A stretch of DNA of 64,000 nt from an uncultured Sutterella sp. (GTDB lineage: Bacteria; Pseudomonadota; Gammaproteobacteria; Burkholderiales; Burkholderiaceae_F): assembly GCA_937943605.1 (NCBI GenBank), contig CALEAW010000064.1, positions 67,495 to 131,494 of the forward strand. The letters run 5' to 3'. Under the pieces are notes generated by a model. The model did not search any database, was not told the DNA's origin, and was given only the letters and a program-made list of their open reading frames with translations. How positions within the stretch are numbered: the stretch's first letter is position 1; each line of letters begins with the position of its first letter. Shown here piece after piece: positions 1 through 7,250 of the stretch. Position numbers and translations under genes: made by a program.

Positions 1-1
1 A

Positions 2-781
2 AGTAAAACAGGAGAATTATTCGATCCCTTTAACGGGCAAAAAGATCTCCAAGTAAAAGTCTTACGTCACGTTAGCGAAGCTTTTGCTGAAGATCCAGTA
101 CGAATTTTACGAGTTGCTCGTTTCGCTTCTAAATTTCCCGATTTTCAAGTTGCAAAAGAAACTATGCAACTTATGCGGCATATGGTGAACTCTGGAGAAA
201 CTAATGCTTTAGTTCCTGAACGTGTGTGGTCTGAGATTTCTCGAGGCTTAATGCAAAAAGCCCCATTACGCATGATTGATACCCTCAATCAATGCGCCTT
301 ATGGAACAAACTTATACCAATTGATCCTAGCGATCCATTGTTAAGAGAGACGCTAACTCGAGCAGTCGAACAACATCTACCCCTCGAAGCTCGCTTCGCT
401 CTACTCACATCCTTCTGCGAGTCTTCAACCGACGCTAAACAGATTGCCCTGCAATTAAAAACGCCTTCCGCAACGCAACAACTTAGCGAAACTTTCCATC
501 GTTTGCAGGCACTTTTTGCTTTGGAGCCGTCTGCAGAAGTTTTAAATCGTCTGTTTGAACAAGGAGACGCCTTACGACGACCACAACGAATGTACCTTAT
601 GCTTCATATGTGGTCAGTTAAGTCCCAACGGTCTGTCAATCTACAAATCCAGGGCTTAAAACTTTGGCAAAGTATCGATGCAGGTAAAATTGCGCACCAA
701 CAAACTAACCCCAAACTTATTCCTATTGCTATTCGTCAGGCTCGGATTAAAGTATTGGCTTCCCTATACCACTCACAATAA
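2..781 (+). CDS. cca: CCA tRNA nucleotidyltransferase, C-terminal part (cut by window edge)
   Basis: Adds or repairs the 3' CCA end of tRNAs. The frame is open from base 2 to the stop at 779-781, so only about 259 C-terminal residues are present and the start lies upstream. The visible start of the fragment reads DPFNG followed by LRHVSEAFAEDPVRILRVARFA, the conserved neck region of class II nucleotidyltransferases just after the catalytic head domain. The rest is the helical tRNA-binding body and tail. A start at 164 is only an internal Met. The last 9 bases overlap the 3' end of the opposite-strand DUF2905 gene. Family assignment is strong; whether an HD phosphohydrolase domain is functional cannot be judged from the fragment. 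Confidence 0.93.
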   Translation, partial: SKTGELFDPFNGQKDLQVKVLRHVSEAFAEDPVRILRVARFASKFPDFQVAKETMQLMRHMVNSGETNALVPERVWSEISRGLMQKAPLRMIDTLNQCALWNKLIPIDPSDPLLRETLTRAVEQHLPLEARFALLTSFCESSTDAKQIALQLKTPSATQQLSETFHRLQALFALEPSAEVLNRLFEQGDALRRPQRMYLMLHMWSVKSQRSVNLQIQGLKLWQSIDAGKIAHQQTNPKLIPIAIRQARIKVLASLYHSQ

Positions 782-964
782 GCGGGCTACAATCGCAACG
801 ATTGCTGTCAACAAAATCGTACTCATTAAGGGAATTTCGATTTGTTTTCCCAAAAATTTAAAATTTATATCTCCAGGAAGCCTACCTAATCCCCAACGGC
901 GAAGAGTTGGCACACAGGATAGCACTACAACCAACAAAACAAAAATACAAATGACCCAACGCAT
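773..964 (-). CDS. DUF2905 family small membrane protein
   Basis: A 63-residue protein with two hydrophobic helices (about residues 3-20 and 44-62) joined by the loop RRWGLGRLPGDINFKFLGKQ. The GLGRLPGDI motif is the hallmark of the DUF2905 family of short two-helix inner-membrane proteins. Its biochemical role is unknown. It is transcribed toward cca and overlaps its last 9 bases, while its start lies 14 bases from the folB start on the other strand. Such a short gene can look like a shadow, but the family motif and membrane layout argue that it is real. Confidence 0.75.
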   Translation of the reverse strand: MRWVICIFVLLVVVLSCVPTLRRWGLGRLPGDINFKFLGKQIEIPLMSTILLTAIVAIVARLL

Positions 965-978
965 TCTCTAGAAACCTT

Positions 979-1386
979 ATGAACACTGTGACCCCCCCTC
1001 CATTCACCAACGACCTAACTTTTACATGTCGTAAGATTTTTATTCAGCAACTTAAACTCAATTGTTGGATCGGAGCCTACGAACACGAGAAGCAACATCC
1101 TCAACAAGTTCTTTTTGATTGTGAGATTTGGATATCACTTCAAGATTCTACAAGTTCTTCTGACGATCTATGTGACGTCTTAAACTATGATGTTTTAGTC
1201 CAACATATATCGGAAATTGCTCTAGCTCAACACTACAACTTGCAAGAAACACTTGTTGATGCTATTGCCGATAAACTTATCACCCTTCCAGGCATTCAAG
1301 TATTACGTCTAACATCTGCAAAAACCGAAGCCTATGAAAATGTCAAAGCTGTTGGTATTGAAGTTTGGCGACGTAAAAACTCTTAG
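979..1386 (+). CDS. folB: Dihydroneopterin aldolase
   Basis: Converts 7,8-dihydroneopterin to 6-hydroxymethyl-dihydropterin and glycolaldehyde in cytosolic folate synthesis. The 135-residue product has the FolB pattern: IFIQQLKLNCWIGAYEHEK near the N-terminus (beta strand and the conserved Gly-x-x-x-x-Glu segment), DVLNYDVLVQHI in the middle (conserved Asp-Tyr), and the C-terminal strand reading VKAVGIEVWR. The length suits the family, with a short extra N-terminal stretch of about 18 residues. It runs into ttcA 12 bases downstream, a pairing common in Burkholderiales, so the two are probably co-transcribed. Confidence 0.9.
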   Translation: MNTVTPPPFTNDLTFTCRKIFIQQLKLNCWIGAYEHEKQHPQQVLFDCEIWISLQDSTSSSDDLCDVLNYDVLVQHISEIALAQHYNLQETLVDAIADKLITLPGIQVLRLTSAKTEAYENVKAVGIEVWRRKNS

Positions 1387-1398
1387 AACTTCCCCATC

Positions 1399-2343
1399 AT
1401 GACCAATAACGAACCCTTGCGTCGCATTCCCATTGTTCCTTTAGCTCAACAGGATACACAGTTACCGAGTAATGAAATCTTTGCTAACAGCAAAGATGGG
1501 AAAAACATGGGCCTCAGTAATCGAAACAAAAAGTCAGTTGCAACCAAAAAACTGGAAAAACGTATCATTCGCCTTACCGCTCAAGCCATTACCGATTTCA
1601 AGATGATCTCTGATGGTGATCGTATATTGGTGGCCATCAGTGGTGGCAAAGACAGTTTTGTACTGCTTGATGCGCTACGCATCTTACAAAAAAGAGCACC
1701 AATTCATTTTGATTTAATTGCTGTCAATGTCGATCAACACATCCCTCAATTCCCAAGGGAAAGCTTGGAAGCATATTTCAAAAAAATTCAAGTGCCCTAT
1801 CACATTGAAGATCAAGATACTTATTCCATTATTCAACGACTTATTCCTGAAGGGAAAAATGTTTGTTCGTTGTGTGCTCGCCTTAGAAGAGGGATTCTGT
1901 ATCGAGTAGCTAAAGAATTAGGTTGCACAAAAATTGCCTTAGGTCATCATATGGATGATATCGTAGGTACTCTTTTGCTCAATATGTTTTATGGTGGCCG
2001 GCTTAAAGCGATGCCTCCCATTTTACGTAGTGACGATGGTAACAATATCGTCATTCGCCCTTTAGCGTATGTCAGAGAAAGTGAAACTGAACGTTTTTCC
2101 AAAATCCAAAGTTATCCTGTTACGTCTAAGGGCTTATGCGGCGCAGGAGAAAACTTGAAAAGACAAGAAATTAAGAACTTAATTAAAACTTGGGATCGCG
2201 AGTTCCCAGGCAGAGTTTACAACCTTTTCATGAGCCTTCAGCGTGTTTCGCCCTCACATCTCATGGATTCAAGACTCTATGATTTTCAACACTTTCAACA
2301 CGTTATGCCCTCTTTAGAGCCTGACGAAAACGATGATGAATGA
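1399..2343 (+). CDS. ttcA: tRNA 2-thiocytidine biosynthesis protein TtcA
   Basis: ATP-dependent enzyme that thiolates C32 of certain tRNAs using an iron-sulfur cluster. The 314-residue product has the PP-loop SGGKDS at 81-86, the CxxC pair C156/C159 (NVCSLC), and a third cysteine at 247 in LCGAGEN, matching the three cluster ligands of TtcA. The first 36 residues before Met37 (GLSNRNKK) are poorly conserved and could be an over-extension, but overall length equals that of E. coli TtcA (about 311), so the upstream ATG was kept. It follows folB after 12 bases. Confidence 0.93.
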   Translation: MTNNEPLRRIPIVPLAQQDTQLPSNEIFANSKDGKNMGLSNRNKKSVATKKLEKRIIRLTAQAITDFKMISDGDRILVAISGGKDSFVLLDALRILQKRAPIHFDLIAVNVDQHIPQFPRESLEAYFKKIQVPYHIEDQDTYSIIQRLIPEGKNVCSLCARLRRGILYRVAKELGCTKIALGHHMDDIVGTLLLNMFYGGRLKAMPPILRSDDGNNIVIRPLAYVRESETERFSKIQSYPVTSKGLCGAGENLKRQEIKNLIKTWDREFPGRVYNLFMSLQRVSPSHLMDSRLYDFQHFQHVMPSLEPDENDDE

Positions 2344-2437
2344 TTTACGACTCTCGTAATCAAGCGCTACTATTTTTCGTTAGAATCTACAGAAAATTAA
2401 GTTTACGTTTCCTTCTCAATACTCAAAGGTACGAAAC

Positions 2438-2896
2438 ATGAGAACTCGTTCCATGAAAGTGATCGACATGGCGGTACACGAAGTGGCTACCATTACCGCA
2501 GATCAGTCTATTTGCGCTTGCGCTCTTCAGATGAGACTCGATCACGTCGGTAGCCTTGTTGTCGTTGATGAAAATCAAACACCCCTAGGCATGATCACAG
2601 ACCGTGACATTGCTATTGAAGTAGTTGCAAGAAAACTCAACCCAGAAAATTTAACCGTCAAAGACATCATGACAACCCCGGTAGTCACCGCTACTCCTAC
2701 CGAAAGTATGGTTGTTGCACTCGCACGCATGCGTGAGTTTGGTGTGCGACGCCTGCCCATTGTGGATGAGCAAGGAAAACTTGTCGGTGTCATCTCCAAC
2801 TCTAATCTTGTTGAAGAGCTGTCTGGGCTCTTGGATAGTTTGGTTCGCAACATACACTCATCCAAAACACGAGAAGTTGCCTTACGTTCTGAGTGA
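2438..2896 (+). CDS. CBS-domain pair protein
   Basis: A 152-residue cytosolic protein made almost entirely of two CBS motifs (roughly 15-65 and 75-130), each ending in the typical GMITDRDIAIE or GVISNSNLVEE strand-helix. CBS pairs bind adenine nucleotides and act as energy or ligand sensors; stand-alone forms like this have no known partner. An SD (AAAGG, 2425-2429) lies 8 bases before the ATG. The gene stands alone, followed directly by a parS-like sequence and a bidirectional terminator. No regulatory target is evident nearby. Confidence 0.85.
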   Translation: MRTRSMKVIDMAVHEVATITADQSICACALQMRLDHVGSLVVVDENQTPLGMITDRDIAIEVVARKLNPENLTVKDIMTTPVVTATPTESMVVALARMREFGVRRLPIVDEQGKLVGVISNSNLVEELSGLLDSLVRNIHSSKTREVALRSE

Positions 2897-2897
2897 A

Positions 2898-2913
2898 TGT
2901 TTCACGTGGGATA
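2898..2913. other. Degenerate parS-like site
   Basis: TGTTTCACGTGGGATA matches 13 of 16 positions of the ParB-binding consensus TGTTTCACGTGAAACA, including the full left arm and the CACGTG core. It starts 2 bases after the CBS gene stop and exactly 60 bp upstream of the perfect site at 2958. It may be a weak ParB site or a decayed copy. Confidence 0.4.
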
Positions 2914-2918
2914 TATAC

Positions 2919-2952
2919 AAAAAAACAGCGGTTTTTAAACCGCTGTTTTTTT
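2919..2952. terminator. Bidirectional intrinsic terminator
   Basis: The arms AAAACAGCGG and CCGCTGTTTT sit around a short T/A-rich loop, with an A-run on one side and a T-run on the other, so the hairpin can end both the CBS gene (plus) and rsmI (minus). Confidence 0.85.
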
Positions 2953-2955
2953 GTC

Positions 2956-2975
2956 AGTGTTTCACGTGAAACACT
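2956..2975. other. parS-like ParB-binding palindrome
   Basis: AGTGTTTCACGTGAAACACT is a perfect 20-bp palindrome whose central 16 bases (2958-2973) equal the classical chromosomal parS consensus TGTTTCACGTGAAACA. ParB/Spo0J binds such sites, usually in the origin-proximal part of the chromosome, to load SMC and drive segregation. It lies between the terminator and the 3' end of rsmI. The match is seen directly; ParB binding is inferred from the consensus. Confidence 0.75.
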
Positions 2976-2983
2976 CAAGTGAA

Positions 2984-3886
2984 CTATTTATTCTTCAACT
3001 CTAAAATCATCTGATACACATCTTCCCGGGAGATGCCCGAAACACGCGCAGAAATCGCTGCTAAACGCGAAGTTGGCAACTCGTTTACCAACTCTCTCAC
3101 CCACTGTTTACCCTCATCTGACATTGCTACGTCGTTTTTTGGAGACTCATCCACCAAGATGACATACTCCCCTTTTGGTTCGTGCATCGATAACCACTCA
3201 ACCAATTCTTTACCTTTTAACACAGTAAATGTTTCAAATTTCTTGGTGATTTCTCTAGCTATAACAACCCTACGATCAGGTTCAATCATATCAGCCAAAT
3301 CTGATAACAATTGAATGACTCTATGTGGAGCTTCGTATAAAACAAAAGGCTCAGGGCGCCCAAGCCAATAACTGAGGGAAGACACGCGAGCTTTCTTTTG
3401 CGGAGGAACAAAGCCAACAAATGAAAAACCTGTCCCTAGAAGGCCAGAGCCAGATAAAGCTGTTATGACTGCCGATGCTCCTGGAACAGGCACTACTTTG
3501 TACCCCGACTCACGAACCGCTTTGACTACACGAGCCCCAGGATCAGACACGCAAGGCGTACCTGCGTCTGTAACCAATGCAACTCTCTTTCCTATCGTTA
3601 ACAATTCAATAATTTGCTCCGCACCTTGACGTTCATTGTGCTCACGAACTGAAAGAAGCTTTACACTAATTCCAAACTTATCTAATAGTTTTCGCGTCTC
3701 TCGTGTATCTTCAGCTGCAATAACATCAGCATGAGCAAGAGTCCACAGCGCACGTAGCGTAATATCACCAAGATTGCCTATTGGCAACCCTACAATATAT
3801 AGTGTGCTATCAGGAAAACTTTGTTCAGGTAAACCCGACGCTTGCATTAAAGCATTTGAAAGCCATAGATCTTTAAGGGAACTCAT
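2984..3886 (-). CDS. rsmI: 16S rRNA 2'-O-ribose C1402 methyltransferase RsmI
   Basis: SAM-dependent enzyme that methylates the ribose of C1402 in 16S rRNA. The 300-residue product shows the tetrapyrrole-methylase fold motifs in order: GLPIGNLGDITLRAL, AEDTRETRKLL, VTDAGTPCVSDPG, PVPGASAVITALSGSGL and VLYEAPHRV. The first motif has GLP where ATP is usual. The start at 3886 was chosen over the longer frame (3934) because AAGGAC lies 8 bases upstream and the extra 16 residues look unlike the family. Its start codon is one base away from the divergent LppC-family start at 3888, so both promoters must lie inside the opposite coding region. Confidence 0.94.
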   Translation of the reverse strand: MSSLKDLWLSNALMQASGLPEQSFPDSTLYIVGLPIGNLGDITLRALWTLAHADVIAAEDTRETRKLLDKFGISVKLLSVREHNERQGAEQIIELLTIGKRVALVTDAGTPCVSDPGARVVKAVRESGYKVVPVPGASAVITALSGSGLLGTGFSFVGFVPPQKKARVSSLSYWLGRPEPFVLYEAPHRVIQLLSDLADMIEPDRRVVIAREITKKFETFTVLKGKELVEWLSMHEPKGEYVILVDESPKNDVAMSDEGKQWVRELVNELPTSRLAAISARVSGISREDVYQMILELKNK

Positions 3887-3887
3887 T

Positions 3888-5285
3888 GTGTCCGTCCTTT
3901 TTTCGCTCCGTTTATTAATCAGCAGTGCCATCATTAGCCTCCCGATTGTAAGCCTTGCTGCTTCCGCAGTGGATGTTTCAGCTGTCGAGAATTCACAAAT
4001 TTCAACTTACGCTGAAGCTGTACAGCCTCATACCGTGGCAGGGGCTCACGAAAGCCACCTGATCGACGAGACCGCATCCCGTCCATTAAACATTGCCATG
4101 TTAATGCCGTCAGACGAGTCTCCTTTTTTGTCCGCGGCCAAAATTGTAGGTAACGGTCTCATCGCAGCAAATCGAGCAAATAACTACGGTGCAAACTTAA
4201 TGCTTATTGAAGCTCCTGAAAATGTCAATATTCATGAATTGATTGACACTGCTGTCTTTGCCGGAGCTGATGTTGTCGTTGGTCCTTTGCAAAAGGATCG
4301 CGTTGAACATCTATCTGAATCTGAACAACTACCAATACCAATCGTTACATTGAACTATTCACACTTAGCCGCTCAGAATCCGGCAGACAATTTAATCATG
4401 CTTTCAGTGGCTACGGATTTAGAAGCGGAATACATTGCCAAACTAGCCATTCAGGCTCTTCCACAACCGACCTCTTTAGACAATCCGTCAAAGATTCTCG
4501 TATTAACAACAGATAAGCCTTGGGAACAAAGATTAAGTGAAGCATACATTCGTGTTTTACAGCAATCGAATATCCCATATGAGGTCTTCACAGTCACATT
4601 AGACAACCTACAAGAACTGCAAGATAAATGCCGTCCAGAATTAAGTCTAGAAGAACGCTTGAAATTCAGACACATGGAAATCGTCGCTAGCGGAGATGTA
4701 AAAGCTCTGAAGGCAATCCGCAATGAAGCTAAAACAAAAATAGCCACAGCAGAACCTCCCTATCAAGCAGCCTTACTTGCCCTTGACGCACGGACAGCCG
4801 GATTGGTTCGTAACCGACTCCCTTTGCGAACACGTGTTTGGGCCACCTCTACAACCAATCCTGGCGATCCCAGTACTAGTTCGTCTTCTTCTGCCTTAGC
4901 TTATGACTTAAACCAAGTTGTCTTTGCTGAATGCCCGCTAATTCTGCGCTACGACACACAGACATTTGAAAATAAATACGGCATCGCCATGCCCTACTCA
5001 ATGCCGGCACGACGTCTCTTCTCTCTAGGACTAGATGCCTACCAAATTGCTATTAATTGGGCAAAAAACACAAAGAGCTTCCAACTTAAAGGGGAAACGG
5101 GAGATTTAACAATCGATCGGTCGCACAGTGCTTTGATTGATCGACGCCCTTCGACGTATGTCATTCATAACGGTACCCTTGTAGATGTACCAACCGATAT
5201 TTTGATCGCACCTGGCGACTTTCCAGCTATCCCCGCAGTTGCCGATGAAGACTCTTTAGAAAACACTGACACTTCGAACGAATAA
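3888..5285 (+). CDS. LppC/LpoA-family penicillin-binding-protein activator homologue
   Basis: The product is about 465 residues with a periplasmic-binding-protein type I fold, the LppC/LpoA family that in E. coli activates PBP1A from the outer membrane. A signal peptide is seen (about residues 1-26, hydrophobic to IVSLAA), then LNIAMLMPSDESPFLSAAKIVGNGL, which opens the first lobe, and VVVGPLQKDRV. It lacks the TPR domain of LpoA and has no lipobox cysteine after the signal, so it may be soluble periplasmic rather than lipid-anchored. GTG at 3888 is preferred over 3774 because AAGGGA sits 7 bases upstream and the signal peptide starts there. The rsmI-lpoA divergent pair is conserved in proteobacteria. 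Confidence 0.82.
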   Translation: MSVLFSLRLLISSAIISLPIVSLAASAVDVSAVENSQISTYAEAVQPHTVAGAHESHLIDETASRPLNIAMLMPSDESPFLSAAKIVGNGLIAANRANNYGANLMLIEAPENVNIHELIDTAVFAGADVVVGPLQKDRVEHLSESEQLPIPIVTLNYSHLAAQNPADNLIMLSVATDLEAEYIAKLAIQALPQPTSLDNPSKILVLTTDKPWEQRLSEAYIRVLQQSNIPYEVFTVTLDNLQELQDKCRPELSLEERLKFRHMEIVASGDVKALKAIRNEAKTKIATAEPPYQAALLALDARTAGLVRNRLPLRTRVWATSTTNPGDPSTSSSSSALAYDLNQVVFAECPLILRYDTQTFENKYGIAMPYSMPARRLFSLGLDAYQIAINWAKNTKSFQLKGETGDLTIDRSHSALIDRRPSTYVIHNGTLVDVPTDILIAPGDFPAIPAVADEDSLENTDTSNE

Positions 5286-5328
5286 AGAAGTTCCCCACTA
5301 TAACAACACGATAAACATTGAACTGAAT

Positions 5329-7161
5329 ATGCCATTGATCACATTGATGAATGCCCACGTTGCTTGGGGCGACCTCCCGTTATTAGACAGCGCTGATTTT
5401 TCTATCGAGCCAGGTGAACGAGTTGGCCTCATTGGACGTAATGGCACAGGCAAAAGTACTTTCCTATCCGTTTTAGCCAAACAAACAGACCTAGATGATG
5501 GTGAGTTACGAACTCAAGATGGACTTCGTACTTTGTATGTCGAACAAGAACCCATTTTGCCGCAAGCTAATAGCATTCGAGAAAGCTTAATTCTTCGTGG
5601 TCATTTATCTAATCTCGAAGACGAGCGTGAGCATTGGCGCAAAATAGCCAAATTAGAAGAATTTCTGATGAAATTCAGCCTAAATCCTGATGCACCAATC
5701 AATGAGTTCAGTGGTGGAGAGCGTAAGCGCGCAGCTTTAGCGTTAGCCTTTGCATTGGAACCTGATGTTTTATTGCTTGATGAACCAACCAATCACCTAG
5801 ATATTGAAGCCATTTCTATTCTTGAAAACTTATTAAACACCGAATTTCGCTCACAACGTGCATCAATCATCATTACACATGACCGTCAGTTTCTAGACAA
5901 TATCTCTACAAGAATTATTGAGTTAGATAGAGGCATCCTTCGCTCCTACCCCGGGAGTTTTTCTGCTTACGAAAGTCGTAAACAAGAAGAATTGCAGGCA
6001 GAAACTTTAGCCAACCGCCGTTTTGACAAATTCTGGGCACAAGAAGAAGTTTGGATTAGAAAAGGGATTGAAGCGCGACGCACTCGAAATGAAGGACGAG
6101 TTCGCCGCCTAGAAGAATTACGTCGACAAAGAGAAGCGCGACGTGATCGCACGGGTAGTATCAACTTAAAAATTGATGTTGGCGAAAAAAGCGGAAAAGT
6201 TGTCATTGAGACAACCGAATTAACAAAATCTTTTGGCGACCGCACTATTGTTAACAACTTAAACTTTAAGTTGCTTCGAGGAGATCGCCTTGGTCTTATA
6301 GGACATAATGGCGTTGGTAAAAGTACGTTGATCAAACTCCTTCTCGGAAGTCTTTCACCTGACCAAGGAGAAGTTAAGCTAGGTACAAATTTACAAATTG
6401 CTTATTTTGATCAGTTACGAGAACAACTAGATCTAAGCAAAACAGTAGCCGAAACAATTTCTCCTGGTTCTGAATGGGTAGACATTGGAGGACAACGTAA
6501 ACACATCATTGCTTACATGGGAGACTTCTTATTCCCGCCGAGAAGAGTTAATGTCCCTGTTAGCTCCCTGTCTGGCGGGGAGCGGAATAGACTACTGTTA
6601 GCTAGACTGTTTGCCCTACCCGCAAATTTACTTGTTTTAGATGAACCAACCAACGACCTTGACATCGACTCACTGGAAATGCTCGAACAGACATTGTCGG
6701 CATATCCTGGGACAATTATTCTCGTCAGTCATGATCGTCGTTTCCTTGACAACGTCGTAACAGAAGTTCTAGTTCCAGATGAAAATGGATGTTGGACAGA
6801 ATATGTTGGTGGCTATTCTGACTGGTTAAGACAAAAACCGAAGATAGCTACCCCCGTCGTACAAACGACTTCTGAACCCTCACAATCAAAATCATCACCA
6901 AAAGTCCGCTTAAGAGATCAAAAAGTTCGGATGAGTTACAAAGAAACACAAGAACTTGAAGCTCTACCTAAACGCATTGAAGATCTCGAAAAAGAACAAG
7001 AGGCACTGATGCAAGAAATGAGCTCTCCTACATATCACATGAAATCAAGTGAAGAATTACGAAAAGATGCTGAAAAAGCAAAGAGCATCGAAGAGAGCAT
7101 CAACAATAGTTATACGCGATGGGAAGAGTTAGAGAAAAAACGCTTAGAAACCCTTAACTAG
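5329..7161 (+). CDS. uup: ABC-F ATPase Uup
   Basis: Soluble ABC-F protein with two nucleotide-binding domains and no membrane segments; Uup relatives act on ribosomes and affect precise excision of transposons. The first domain has Walker A GRNGTGKS (36-43), signature SGGER (128-132) and Walker B LLLDEPTNHLD (148-158). The second has GHNGVGKS, SGGERNR and LVLDEPTNDLD. The charged linker between them is typical of ABC-F. The last about 80 residues form a Lys/Glu-rich coiled coil, the Uup C-terminal DNA-binding domain, which separates Uup from EttA. The SD is weak. A hairpin follows the stop codon. Confidence 0.94.
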   Translation: MPLITLMNAHVAWGDLPLLDSADFSIEPGERVGLIGRNGTGKSTFLSVLAKQTDLDDGELRTQDGLRTLYVEQEPILPQANSIRESLILRGHLSNLEDEREHWRKIAKLEEFLMKFSLNPDAPINEFSGGERKRAALALAFALEPDVLLLDEPTNHLDIEAISILENLLNTEFRSQRASIIITHDRQFLDNISTRIIELDRGILRSYPGSFSAYESRKQEELQAETLANRRFDKFWAQEEVWIRKGIEARRTRNEGRVRRLEELRRQREARRDRTGSINLKIDVGEKSGKVVIETTELTKSFGDRTIVNNLNFKLLRGDRLGLIGHNGVGKSTLIKLLLGSLSPDQGEVKLGTNLQIAYFDQLREQLDLSKTVAETISPGSEWVDIGGQRKHIIAYMGDFLFPPRRVNVPVSSLSGGERNRLLLARLFALPANLLVLDEPTNDLDIDSLEMLEQTLSAYPGTIILVSHDRRFLDNVVTEVLVPDENGCWTEYVGGYSDWLRQKPKIATPVVQTTSEPSQSKSSPKVRLRDQKVRMSYKETQELEALPKRIEDLEKEQEALMQEMSSPTYHMKSSEELRKDAEKAKSIEESINNSYTRWEELEKKRLETLN

Positions 7162-7165
7162 AGCT

Positions 7166-7190
7166 ACTCCCCTAATCTCATTAGGGGAGT
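7166..7190 (+). terminator. Hairpin after uup, probable terminator
   Basis: An 11-bp perfect stem (ACTCCCCTAAT / ATTAGGGGAGT) with a 3-base loop lies 5 bases after the uup stop. The downstream T-run is short (AACCTTT), so termination may be partial. Confidence 0.6.
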
Positions 7191-7250
7191 AACCTTTCGG
7201 CAACGCATTTAAATGCTATTCATGACAGGTTCCAAGAGGAGGAACGTACT

